From: CAYMZZ01 sp047600605
GTDB taxonomy: Bacteria; Bacteroidota; Bacteroidia; Chitinophagales; Chitinophagaceae
Reading direction: 5' to 3'
Assembly (NCBI GenBank): GCA_047600605.1
Contig: JASGKK010000003.1
Coordinates: 744,001 to 808,000 of the forward strand
Length of the DNA: 64,000 bases
The translations under genes were made by a program, and so were the position numbers. Positions 16,330-25,045 of this stretch are shown in pieces (position 1 is the stretch's first letter; the number at the start of each line of letters is the position of its first letter). Below the pieces are notes generated by a model. The model saw only the letters and a program-made list of their open reading frames with translations. It ran no database searches and had not been told where the DNA came from.

Positions 16330-19300
16330 ATGAGCCAAAAAAAGTACTGGCAAGGTTTCGGACAGATCAATGATCCCGAAAATTTTCAAAAGAAAGTGGA
16401 AGATGAGTTTCGCGAGGAACTGCCTTTTGAAGATTTGGATAATAAAGGCCTGTTGGATGCAAAGGCTCCCAGGCGGGATTTTCTGAAATACCTCGGTTTC
16501 AGCACAGCTGCTGCTGCATTTGCAGCAGGTTGTAAAGTGCCTGAGCGTAAAGTGATTCCTTATGCCAACAAACCCGAAAACCTGATACCGGGAGAGGCTA
16601 AATACTATGCTACTACTTACGTACAGGATGGTGATGTGATACCGGTAGTAGCCAAAGTACGCGATGGCCGCCCTATCAAGATCGAAGGCAATACCCTGGC
16701 TTCATTTACAAAAGGTGGTACGAGTGCAAGAGCCCAGGCCTCTGTACTGGACCTGTATGATACCAACCGCATTACTCACCCCAAGCAAAAGAAAGGCGAT
16801 AAATGGGAAGAAATACCCACTTATGAGCAACTCGACAAGCTGGTAGGTGATGCAATGGCCGGACTGGCCGGCACGTCTGTAGTACTGCTCAGCAGCACTA
16901 TCGTATCGCCCAGCACCAAACAGATCATCGCTGAATTTCTCGCTAAATATCCCGGTAGCAAACACGTAACAACCGATGCGGTTTCTTACAGTGGTATGCT
17001 GCAGGCCAACGAAGCTTCCGGTTTTGGCCGCAAGCTCCCTACTTACCAGTTCGAAGCAGCGAAAGTAATCGTGAGCCTCGATGCCGACTTCCTCGCTACC
17101 TGGATGAACCCGGTTGAAAACGGAGTAGGTTATGGTAAGGGTCGTAAGATCGACGAGAAGAATCCACAGATGAGCAAACATTACCAGTTTGAAGGTCATC
17201 TGAGCACCACAGGTGCTACTGCCGACGAACGTTTCTCTCACCGCCCATCAGAAACCGGTGCTGTAGCACTGGCCCTGCTGGCTGCGCTGGATGCAACGGT
17301 AACTGCTCCTGCTATTGCAGATGGCAAACTGAAGGCCGGCATTGCGAAAGCTGCTGCCGACCTGGCTGCCAATAAAGGTGCCGCAATGGTTATAAGTGGC
17401 AGCAATGACACCAATGTGCAGGTAATCGTAAATGCGATTAACCAGGCAATAGGTGCATACGGTACTACCATCAACTGGGGTGTTACTTCCAACTACCGTC
17501 AGGGTATTGATAAAGATCTGGCCGACCTGGTGGCAGAAATGGATGGTGGCCGCGTAGGCGCCCTGCTCATTGCCGATGCCAACCCGGCTTATCACTATCA
17601 TGATGCAGAAAAATTTGTGAAAGCGCTGGCCAAAGTGAAACTCTCTGTTTCCTTCAGCGGCCGCATGGATGAGACTACGGAAAAATGCCAGTTCATTGTT
17701 CCCACTCATCACTATCTCGAAAGCTGGGGCGATGCAGAAGCAAAATCAGGTGTGACCAGCTTCCTGCAACCTACTATCAGCCCGCTGTTCAAAACACGTC
17801 CTTTCCAGACTTCACTGCTCAAGTGGAGCGGCAACAATACCGACTACTTCACCTATTTCAAAAACTATTGGGTAGCCAAACTGGGTACCGAAGAAGCTTT
17901 TGACCGCGCGCTGCAGGACGGCGTGGTAGAAGTACCTGCTGCTATCAGTGCCGGTTCTTACAGCAGTGCTGCTGTAGGAGCTGCTGCTACGGCTATCAGC
18001 AATGCCAAAAAAGTAAGCGGCGATGAGATCGTACTGTATCAGAAAGTTGGTATCGGTACCGGCACCGGTGCTGCCAACCCCTGGCTGCAGGAACTGCCCG
18101 ATCCCATTTCGCGCGCTACCTGGGACAACTATGCGCTTATCTCCATGGCCAAGGCCGAGGAGCTGAAAATAAAACTCGACAACGATTACGAATATTACCC
18201 GTCCAAACCCGTGATCAAAATCACGGTGGCTGGTAAAGAGGCAATAGAACTGCCCATCCTCGTAATCCCCGGTATGAATGCCAACACCATTGCCGTAGCC
18301 GTTGGTTATGGCCGTAGCGAAGGCTGGGGTAAAACCGCTGCCGGTGTAGGTAAAAACGTATACCACTTTGCTTCTTTCAACGGTACCAATGTTGACTACA
18401 GCAATGCGGTAACTGTTGAAAAAACAGGTCGTAAGGAAAAGATCGCACAGACACAGATCCACAACTCCTACGAAGGTCGTGTGGAAGTAGTGCGCGAAAC
18501 AACACTGGCCAGCTTCAAAAAAGATCCCAACGAAATCGTTCGGTTCCGCCAGGATCTGCTGGACAAATATGCCAAGACCTCTGGCGATTTCCGCAAAGAA
18601 GCTACCCTGTATGGCGTTCACGACACCCCCGGTATCAAATGGGGTATGAACATCGACATGAATGCCTGCTATGGTTGTGGTGCCTGCGTGATAGCCTGTC
18701 ATACAGAAAACAACGTACCGGTGGTAGGTAAGAGCGAAGTGCTTCGCTACCATGATATGCACTGGCTGCGTATCGACCGCTACTTCGTAACGGATGAAAA
18801 GAATCCGGATGATCTGAAAGGCGTGGTATTCCAGCCCATGATGTGCCAGCATTGCGACAACGCTCCGTGCGAAAACGTATGTCCGGTGGCTGCTACCAAC
18901 CACAGCAGTGAAGGGATCAACCAGATGGCGTATAACCGTTGTATCGGTACCCGCTATTGCGCCAATAACTGTCCTTTCAAAGTACGCCGCTTCAACTGGG
19001 CCGACTATACAGGTGCTGATAGCTTTGCCAACAACCAGGATCAGAAACTGGTAGGTAAACTGGATCCTGTAGTTCACCAGATGAATGATGAGCTGACACG
19101 CATGGTACTCAATCCAGACGTGACTGTTCGCTCACGTGGTGTAATGGAAAAATGTAGCTTCTGCGTGCAGCGTACACAGGCTGCCAAGCTGCAGGCCAAA
19201 AAAGAAGGTCGTCCGTTGCTGGATGGCGAGGCTAAAACTGCCTGTCAGCAGGCTTGTGCCGGCGATGCCATCGTATTTGGTAACGTAAATGATAAAACAA

Positions 19301-19497
19301 GCCAGATATCACGTGTGCGTGCAGAGAATCCGCAACGCAGCTTTATGGTACTGGAGCAACTGCACGTAATGCCCAATGTAACATACCTGTCTAAAGTGCG
19401 CAATACAGATGAGATCATCGAGCCCAAAGGACATCATGCTGCAGCTCCTGCTGCTCATGACAGCAAAGAGCCGATGCCTCAGTCAGAGCACCATTAA
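16330..19497 (+). CDS. actB: Alternative complex III subunit ActB (molybdopterin-oxidoreductase-like plus iron-sulfur protein)
   Basis: 1055 residues, the usual fused B1/B2 form. A Tat motif R48-R-D-F-L-K is followed by an A-A-G-C68 lipobox, so the mature protein is probably lipidated outside the inner membrane. Residues about 80-750 form the molybdopterin-oxidoreductase-like domain, which in this complex holds no cofactor. The C-terminal ferredoxin-like part carries four Cys groups: CYGCGACVIAC (about 779), CQHCDNAPCENVC (839), CIGTRYCANNC (871) and CSFC...CQQAC (942-975). It relays electrons from the quinol site to ActA. Confidence 0.95.
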   Translation: MSQKKYWQGFGQINDPENFQKKVEDEFREELPFEDLDNKGLLDAKAPRRDFLKYLGFSTAAAAFAAGCKVPERKVIPYANKPENLIPGEAKYYATTYVQDGDVIPVVAKVRDGRPIKIEGNTLASFTKGGTSARAQASVLDLYDTNRITHPKQKKGDKWEEIPTYEQLDKLVGDAMAGLAGTSVVLLSSTIVSPSTKQIIAEFLAKYPGSKHVTTDAVSYSGMLQANEASGFGRKLPTYQFEAAKVIVSLDADFLATWMNPVENGVGYGKGRKIDEKNPQMSKHYQFEGHLSTTGATADERFSHRPSETGAVALALLAALDATVTAPAIADGKLKAGIAKAAADLAANKGAAMVISGSNDTNVQVIVNAINQAIGAYGTTINWGVTSNYRQGIDKDLADLVAEMDGGRVGALLIADANPAYHYHDAEKFVKALAKVKLSVSFSGRMDETTEKCQFIVPTHHYLESWGDAEAKSGVTSFLQPTISPLFKTRPFQTSLLKWSGNNTDYFTYFKNYWVAKLGTEEAFDRALQDGVVEVPAAISAGSYSSAAVGAAATAISNAKKVSGDEIVLYQKVGIGTGTGAANPWLQELPDPISRATWDNYALISMAKAEELKIKLDNDYEYYPSKPVIKITVAGKEAIELPILVIPGMNANTIAVAVGYGRSEGWGKTAAGVGKNVYHFASFNGTNVDYSNAVTVEKTGRKEKIAQTQIHNSYEGRVEVVRETTLASFKKDPNEIVRFRQDLLDKYAKTSGDFRKEATLYGVHDTPGIKWGMNIDMNACYGCGACVIACHTENNVPVVGKSEVLRYHDMHWLRIDRYFVTDEKNPDDLKGVVFQPMMCQHCDNAPCENVCPVAATNHSSEGINQMAYNRCIGTRYCANNCPFKVRRFNWADYTGADSFANNQDQKLVGKLDPVVHQMNDELTRMVLNPDVTVRSRGVMEKCSFCVQRTQAAKLQAKKEGRPLLDGEAKTACQQACAGDAIVFGNVNDKTSQISRVRAENPQRSFMVLEQLHVMPNVTYLSKVRNTDEIIEPKGHHAAAPAAHDSKEPMPQSEHH

Positions 19498-19560
19498 GAG
19501 AGGTAGGAGGGAAAAGGTAAAAGGTTGAAAGACCTGAAACCTGGGTGCAGAAAAAAAATA

Positions 19561-19610
19561 CCGATCCCCGTCTCTTCGGGTTGTTTGAAAAAACGGAGTA
19601 CCGGGGCCGG
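19561..19610. other. Stem-loop between actB and actC
   Basis: CCGATCCCCG at 19561 and CGGGGCCGG ending at 19610 pair through CCCCG/CGGGG and CCG/CGG; an inner CCCG...CGGG hairpin competes. There is no following T-run, so it is more likely an mRNA processing or stability element than a terminator. The rest of the 221-base gap is purine-rich microrepeat and shows no gene. Confidence 0.4.
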
Positions 19611-19719
19611 AAAAAAATAGAACAAGAGAAAGTAAAAAAGGTTGAAGTTTTTTAGCAGTGCTGATAAATCAGACCTTTTGAACAGAAAATAGCTTTTACA
19701 TATTTAGGAAATACAACTT

Positions 19720-21171
19720 ATGGGATTACTCAGATACGAATCACAGGCCAGGCCGCCACTGGTAGATGGTACTAAGGATTATCACCAGGTAACAGAAGAT
19801 ATTTGCCGTCCGGTGGAAGCCAAGCCGTCAAAGCTTTGGTGGGTGGGCTTCCTGATCTCGGTTGCATTGCTCATTTTCGGTATCATATCCGTAACCATGG
19901 AGGTGATCTATGGTACGGGTCAGTGGAACCTGGGTAAAACAATTGGTTGGGGATGGGATATCACCAACTTCGTATGGTGGGTAGGTATCGGTCACGCCGG
20001 TACGCTGATCTCCGCCATCCTGTTGCTGTTCCGCCAGGGTTGGAGAACGGGTGTAAACCGTGCGGCTGAGGCTATGACGATCTTTGCGGTAATGTGTGCC
20101 GGTCAGTTCCCCATCTGGCACATGGGTCGTGTATGGGATGCCTTCTTCGTACTGCCTTATGCCAATACCCGCGGTCCGCTCTGGGTTAACTTTAACTCAC
20201 CCCTGCTGTGGGACGTATTTGCGATCTCTACTTACTTTACCGTATCACTGCTGTTCTGGTATTCAGGCCTGCTTCCTGATCTGGCCACACTGCGTGACCG
20301 TGCCAAGGAAAAATGGCGTAAATATTTTTATGGTGTGGCTGCATTTGGCTGGACCGGTTCTACCAAACACTGGCAGCGTCATGAAGCACTCTCACTGGTG
20401 CTCGCCGGTTTGAGTACACCACTGGTACTTTCCGTACACACTATCGTATCATTTGACTTCGCCACTTCAGTAGTACCCGGCTGGCATACGACCATCTTCC
20501 CGCCCTACTTCGTGGCTGGTGCCATCTTCTCCGGTTTTGCCATGGTGCAAACCCTGCTGCTGGTAACCCGTAAAGTACTGGGACTTGAAGATTATATCAC
20601 TGTTGAGCATATTGAGGTAATGAACAAGGTAATCGTACTCACCGGTTCAATTGTGGGTATTGCTTACCTTACTGAATTGTTCATGGCCTGGTACAGCCAC
20701 GTAGACTATGAGTGGTTTGCGTTTAAAGAAAACCGTCTGAGCCTCAGCAGCCCCTATGGCTGGAGCTACTGGCTGATGATGGGTTGTAACGTACTGTCGC
20801 CGCAGATCTTCTGGTTCCGCAAAATGAGGAGAAACCTGCTGCTCACCTTCTTCATGAGTATCCTGGTAAATATCGGTATGTGGTTTGAGCGCTTTGTGAT
20901 CATCGTTACCTCCGTTTACCGCGACTACCTGCCCAGCTCCTGGAGTACTTATTATGCTCCCACTATCTGGGAAGTTGGTTTCTATATGGGTACGTTTGGA
21001 TTGTTCTTTACCTGTTACTTCCTGTTCTCTAAATTCTTCCCGGTTATCGCCCTTGCGGAAATCAAGCATATCCTGAAGAAGAATGGTGAAAGCTATAAGG
21101 ATCATATGACAGAAGAAGAAACAGAAACCGTGGAAGTGTTTGGCGAAAAACATGGTGGCGAACACCACTAA
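19720..21171 (+). CDS. actC: Alternative complex III subunit ActC (NrfD/PsrC family quinol-binding membrane subunit)
   Basis: 483 residues with about ten transmembrane helices and the NrfD-family pattern (V-W-W-V-G-I-G-H-A-G-T-L-I-S-A early; S-V-H-T-I-V-S-F-D-F-A midway). The tail is acidic and ends in charged/His residues. In the complex ActC binds menaquinol near the ActB iron-sulfur chain. The gene follows actB by 222 nt and precedes actD by 70 nt, consistent with one transcription unit. Confidence 0.93.
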   Translation: MGLLRYESQARPPLVDGTKDYHQVTEDICRPVEAKPSKLWWVGFLISVALLIFGIISVTMEVIYGTGQWNLGKTIGWGWDITNFVWWVGIGHAGTLISAILLLFRQGWRTGVNRAAEAMTIFAVMCAGQFPIWHMGRVWDAFFVLPYANTRGPLWVNFNSPLLWDVFAISTYFTVSLLFWYSGLLPDLATLRDRAKEKWRKYFYGVAAFGWTGSTKHWQRHEALSLVLAGLSTPLVLSVHTIVSFDFATSVVPGWHTTIFPPYFVAGAIFSGFAMVQTLLLVTRKVLGLEDYITVEHIEVMNKVIVLTGSIVGIAYLTELFMAWYSHVDYEWFAFKENRLSLSSPYGWSYWLMMGCNVLSPQIFWFRKMRRNLLLTFFMSILVNIGMWFERFVIIVTSVYRDYLPSSWSTYYAPTIWEVGFYMGTFGLFFTCYFLFSKFFPVIALAEIKHILKKNGESYKDHMTEEETETVEVFGEKHGGEHH

Positions 21172-21175
21172 GAAG

Positions 21176-21226
21176 CAGGTAATAACTTAAAACGTATTAC
21201 TCAGAACTTAAAACAGAACAAGAACC
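21176..21226. repeat. Intergenic microrepeat between actC and actD
   Basis: GGTAATAACTTAAAACGTA and CTCAGAACTTAAAACAGAAC repeat the AACTTAAAAC word that also occurs in the gaps near 2.0 and 31.4 kb. The element lies inside an operon, so it is tolerated in transcribed spacer. Confidence 0.4.
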
Positions 21227-21241
21227 TTTGAACTAATCAAT

Positions 21242-21832
21242 ATGTCTGTAAAAAAATTTGTGGTTGGCAACTTCTATGATGAAGCAGTTTTGTTTCCCGC
21301 GGTTAAGAAAGTACGCCGTGCAGGATACAAGATCCACGATGTGTATACGCCTTTTCCCATTCATGGACTGGATAAGGTAATGGGACTCCGTGATACGAGT
21401 CTGCACACTGCGGGTTTCATCTATGGTATTACCGGTACTGCCACCGCTGTAAGTTTTATTACCTGGGCACTTACCATTGACTGGCAGATCAACTTTGGTG
21501 GTAAGCCATTCTTTTCACTGCCTGCATGGATTCCTATCACGTTTGAGCTTACGGTTCTTTTTGCAGCGGTAGGCATGGTGCTTACTTTCTGCTGGCTTTG
21601 TCAGCTGGCTCCCTTTGTAAAAAAGGATCACTTCAACCCCCGTTCTACAGACGATACGTTTGTAATGGCACTGGAGTGTACAGATAAAACCAACGAGACA
21701 GAAGTGATTGCATTTCTGAATAGTCTGGGAGCTAAAGAGGTATCGGTTGAACATCGTGAAACCGGCTGGTGGCTGGGACGCTATGATCAGGATACTGTTA
21801 AGTATGGTAAAAAGACAGAAGCAGCAGCTTAA
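21242..21832 (+). CDS. actD: Alternative complex III subunit ActD (DUF3341)
   Basis: 196 residues with two transmembrane helices (about 58-80 and 97-122) between cytoplasmic parts, the size and topology of DUF3341/ActD. The conserved start K-K-F-V-V-G-N-F-Y-D-E and the motif Y-T-P-F-P-I-H-G-L-D are visible. ActD is a structural subunit that contacts ActC and ActF; no cofactor is expected. It lies between actC and actE in the canonical order. Confidence 0.93.
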   Translation: MSVKKFVVGNFYDEAVLFPAVKKVRRAGYKIHDVYTPFPIHGLDKVMGLRDTSLHTAGFIYGITGTATAVSFITWALTIDWQINFGGKPFFSLPAWIPITFELTVLFAAVGMVLTFCWLCQLAPFVKKDHFNPRSTDDTFVMALECTDKTNETEVIAFLNSLGAKEVSVEHRETGWWLGRYDQDTVKYGKKTEAAA

Positions 21833-21855
21833 TAATCTTATTATAATTCAGGAGA

Positions 21856-22506
21856 ATGAAGAAGATATTCATAATAGCAGGAATTACAGGAATCATCGCC
21901 ACACTGGTGGGATGCGGTGGCAACAGCCAGCCCGGCCGAGCCTACATGCCGGATATGGCCTACAGTGTAGCCTATGAAACCTATACAGATGCAAGCGAGC
22001 GTCTCAAACATTCAGGTGTGGAAGGCGGAGAAGTGTATTTTGACGGCAAACCCGTAGCCGGTACAGTTGCCCGTGGTGAAATGCCCGCTTATCCGTATAA
22101 ACATGATTCGCTGGGTTATGCACTGTCTAAGAATGTAAAGAATCCCCTTGAAGCTGCTTCAGTAAACCTGAAAGAAGCTGAGCGTCTCTACCTGATCAAC
22201 TGCGGTATTTGCCATGGAGCCAAGCTGGATGGTAATGGCCCGTTGTACAATGATGGAAAAGGCCCCTTCTCCGCGATGCCTAAAAATCTGATGGGCGAGG
22301 ATATGAAAGCGATGGCAGAAGGCACTATGTTTCACTCCATCACCTACGGTATCCGCGCCATGGGCAGCTATGCTTCACAACTGAGCACACGCCAGCGTTG
22401 GGAAGTGATTTCATATATACGTTCCAAGCAGTTTCCTGCAGGTGCTGTAGCGGCAGATACTGCAGCCGCCAAAACCGTTGATCCTGCAGTAGCTAAAGCC
22501 AAATAA
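21856..22506 (+). CDS. actE: Alternative complex III subunit ActE (monoheme cytochrome c, lipoprotein)
   Basis: 216 residues. The lipobox L-V-G-C puts the lipidated Cys at residue 20; one heme site C-G-I-C-H is at 116-120, followed by a G-D/N-G-x-L segment typical of cytochrome c. A C-terminal Ala-rich tail follows residue 195. ActE is the exit heme of the complex in characterised systems. The gene is 23 nt after actD and 21 nt before actF. Confidence 0.93.
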   Translation: MKKIFIIAGITGIIATLVGCGGNSQPGRAYMPDMAYSVAYETYTDASERLKHSGVEGGEVYFDGKPVAGTVARGEMPAYPYKHDSLGYALSKNVKNPLEAASVNLKEAERLYLINCGICHGAKLDGNGPLYNDGKGPFSAMPKNLMGEDMKAMAEGTMFHSITYGIRAMGSYASQLSTRQRWEVISYIRSKQFPAGAVAADTAAAKTVDPAVAKAK

Positions 22507-22527
22507 AATTTTTGACGAAATAAAAGA

Positions 22528-23778
22528 ATGCTGATGTCACTAAAGCTCAATTTCACTGTTCCCAAACGATACAACACGATCTCTATCGCTTTGATGGTGG
22601 TAGGCATCCTGGCTATTGTGGGCTTGTACATTACCACACATGGCAAAGGTGGTACGCCAGAAGAGGTTCATCACAATGAAGCCCGTTTCTGGGCCAGCCT
22701 GCTGCAAAACAGCGTGTACTTCCTGCTGGTCGTCAACGCGTGTATGTTCTTTATTTGCGCAACTACCCTGGCCTGGGGTGGCTGGCAGATGGCATTCAAC
22801 CGTGTGACCGAAGCTATCTCAGCCTGCGTACCTGTAGTAGGTGTGATCTGCGGTGCTATCCTGCTGGCGATTGTTTTTGGCGGCAACGACACCATTTATC
22901 ACTGGATCAACAAGGAGCATGTGGAGCATGATCCCACACTGTATCATAAAAAAGGATTTCTGAATACCGGCTTCTTCGCCACTGTCACTGTGCTTACTAT
23001 CCTGCTTTGGTCTGTACTGGGCTGGAAGATGCGTCAGCGGTCACGCAGCCTGGATGAAAATCCGATCCCCACTATCGAAGGCAAACGCAAATTCCTGTGG
23101 ACAAACACTGTTTGGGCGGCTGTTTATATTGTAATATTCGCCCTCACTGTAATGTCTTCTATTCCCTGGCTGTGGCTGATGAGCATTGATGCACACTGGT
23201 ACAGCACCATGTACAGCTGGTATACATTCGCCAGTACATTTGTAGCAGGCGTGGCTCTTATTACGCTGTTTGTAGTTTATCTTAAAAACACCGGCTACCT
23301 GGAGTTTACAAACAATGAACACCTGCACGATCTTGGCAAATTCATGTTCGCGTTTTCTATCTTCTGGACATATCTCTGGTTTAGCCAGTTCATGCTGATC
23401 TGGTACGCCAACATTCCGGAAGAGACAGTATACTTCAAACCCCGTGCAGAAGGCATCTACAGCGGTATCTTCTGGCTGATGTTTATCATCAACTTCCTGG
23501 CTCCGCTGCTGATCCTGATGAGCCGCGATTCCAAACGCAACTACGGCACTATTACATTCATGGCCCTGCTGATCCTGTTTGGCCACTGGCTCGACCTGTA
23601 TCAAATGGTATTCCCTGCCGTATCACCCGATCATGTGCCAATGATCGTGTACGACTTCGGTGTGGCACTGGGTTTTGTAGGTGTGATCATGTTTGTAACC
23701 GGTCGCGCACTGGCCAAATCACCGCTGCTGGCCAAGAACCATCCGCTGCTGAAAGAAAGTGTGATCCACCACACCTAA
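22528..23778 (+). CDS. actF: Alternative complex III subunit ActF (NrfD-like membrane subunit)
   Basis: 416 residues, about ten hydrophobic helices, homologous in layout to ActC but with a different N-terminus (K-L-N-F-T-V-P-K-R-Y). It contains W-S-Q-F-M-L-I-W-Y-A-N-I-P-E-E, a segment characteristic of ActF. It completes the six-gene actABCDEF set. The start could be either Met1 or Met3; nothing in the sequence decides between them. Confidence 0.92.
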   Translation: MLMSLKLNFTVPKRYNTISIALMVVGILAIVGLYITTHGKGGTPEEVHHNEARFWASLLQNSVYFLLVVNACMFFICATTLAWGGWQMAFNRVTEAISACVPVVGVICGAILLAIVFGGNDTIYHWINKEHVEHDPTLYHKKGFLNTGFFATVTVLTILLWSVLGWKMRQRSRSLDENPIPTIEGKRKFLWTNTVWAAVYIVIFALTVMSSIPWLWLMSIDAHWYSTMYSWYTFASTFVAGVALITLFVVYLKNTGYLEFTNNEHLHDLGKFMFAFSIFWTYLWFSQFMLIWYANIPEETVYFKPRAEGIYSGIFWLMFIINFLAPLLILMSRDSKRNYGTITFMALLILFGHWLDLYQMVFPAVSPDHVPMIVYDFGVALGFVGVIMFVTGRALAKSPLLAKNHPLLKESVIHHT

Positions 23779-23779
23779 G

Positions 23780-23928
23780 AGGTGAAAGGTGGATGGTAAA
23801 AGAGAGAGAGAATTGTGAGTTGATTGAACGAGTTTTTAATTTGATGTTAAAGAGGATACAGTTATAAGCGTTTAGAACTTACTACTTATAACTCTTTACT
23901 TAAATCTGGATTTTTTAATAGACTATAT
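23780..23928. repeat. Microrepeat-rich spacer between actF and ctaC
   Basis: The 154-base spacer contains AGGTGAAAGGTGGATGGTAA and ACTTACTACTTATAACTC, both variants of the words found in other gaps. I see no terminator or complete promoter, so actF and the oxidase genes are probably cotranscribed. Confidence 0.4.
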
Positions 23929-23932
23929 TCAT

Positions 23933-24997
23933 ATGCAAACGTTTTTCATCATTGCGATACTGACACTTGGCTTTCTGGTGACATTTCAGATAGCCAAGGC
24001 AAGTGAGTATGTAGCTGTCCTGCGTGGCGAAGAAAGATCCCGTAAACAGTCCAATAAGATCAATGCATTTCTGATGCTGGTCTTCCTGATTGTGGGCCTG
24101 ATCGGTGTGTTCTACTGCAATGAAAAGCTGAAAGGCAAAATCCTCGGTGCAGCCGATTCTGACCATGGTGTTTATATCGACCGGATGCTGTACATCACTC
24201 TGGCCCTTACAGGATTTGTATTTTTTCTTACACAGATCGCGCTGTTCTTCTTTGCCTACAAGTATCAGGAGTCAGATAAACGTAAAGCGTATTATTTCCC
24301 GCACAACAATAAACTGGAGCTGATCTGGACGGTAATTCCTGCCATTACGCTCACGATCCTGGTAGGTTTTGGTATTTTCTACTGGTTCCGTATCACCGGC
24401 GATGCTCCTGCCAATTCAATGGTGGTGGAAGTAACCGGCAGCCAGTTCAAATGGGAGTTCCGCTACCCCGGTAAAGATGGTGTGCTCGGTAAAAAATATT
24501 ACAAAGAGATCAACGATGCCAAAAGTAATCCGCTGGGGCAGATCTGGGATGATCCCAATAACCATGACGATGTATATGCCACCGGCGAATTACACCTGGT
24601 AGTAAATAAACCTGTAAAGCTGGTGATTGGTGCCAAAGATGTAATTCATGACGTGGGTCTTCCGCACTTCCGTATGAAAATGGATGCAGTGCCCGGTACG
24701 CCTACCACCATGTGGTTTACGCCTACCAAAACCACGAAAGAAAAACGTCTTGAAACCGGCGACCCCGAATTTGTATATGAGATTGCCTGCGATCAGATGT
24801 GCGGTAAAGGTCACTACAGTATGCGCGGAACAATTGTAGTAGAGACCCAGGAAGAGTTTGATGCCTGGATGGCTTCCCAAAAATCACAATATGTGAGGGC
24901 ATTTCCTGAAAAGGATCCCTCGGCCAAACCTGCAGCCGATACGGTAAAACCCGTGGCTCAACTGGCTCCGGCCGTGAATGCGGGAGGATCGCATTAA
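23933..24997 (+). CDS. ctaC: Cytochrome c oxidase subunit II
   Basis: 354 residues with one extra hydrophobic helix at the N-terminus, two standard transmembrane helices (about 90-113 and 125-150), then the CuA cupredoxin domain. CuA ligands are visible: C286-D-Q-M-C290-G-K-G-H294-Y-S-M297, and an upstream H in D-V-I-H-D-V-G. An insertion with an N-N-H-D-D loop interrupts the cupredoxin, as is common in Bacteroidota. There is no fused cytochrome c domain, so electrons must come from ActA, ActE or a soluble cytochrome. Confidence 0.95.
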   Translation: MQTFFIIAILTLGFLVTFQIAKASEYVAVLRGEERSRKQSNKINAFLMLVFLIVGLIGVFYCNEKLKGKILGAADSDHGVYIDRMLYITLALTGFVFFLTQIALFFFAYKYQESDKRKAYYFPHNNKLELIWTVIPAITLTILVGFGIFYWFRITGDAPANSMVVEVTGSQFKWEFRYPGKDGVLGKKYYKEINDAKSNPLGQIWDDPNNHDDVYATGELHLVVNKPVKLVIGAKDVIHDVGLPHFRMKMDAVPGTPTTMWFTPTKTTKEKRLETGDPEFVYEIACDQMCGKGHYSMRGTIVVETQEEFDAWMASQKSQYVRAFPEKDPSAKPAADTVKPVAQLAPAVNAGGSH

Positions 24998-25045
24998 TTA
25001 ATATAATAAAAGACAACACCGGTTGTCATAAAACATAAAAGAGTT

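Noticed and set aside
17812..19077. 421-codon open frame on the minus strand inside actB
   Set aside because: It is antisense to the iron-sulfur half of actB, whose Cys motifs and length are unambiguous; the antisense product has no recognisable domain.
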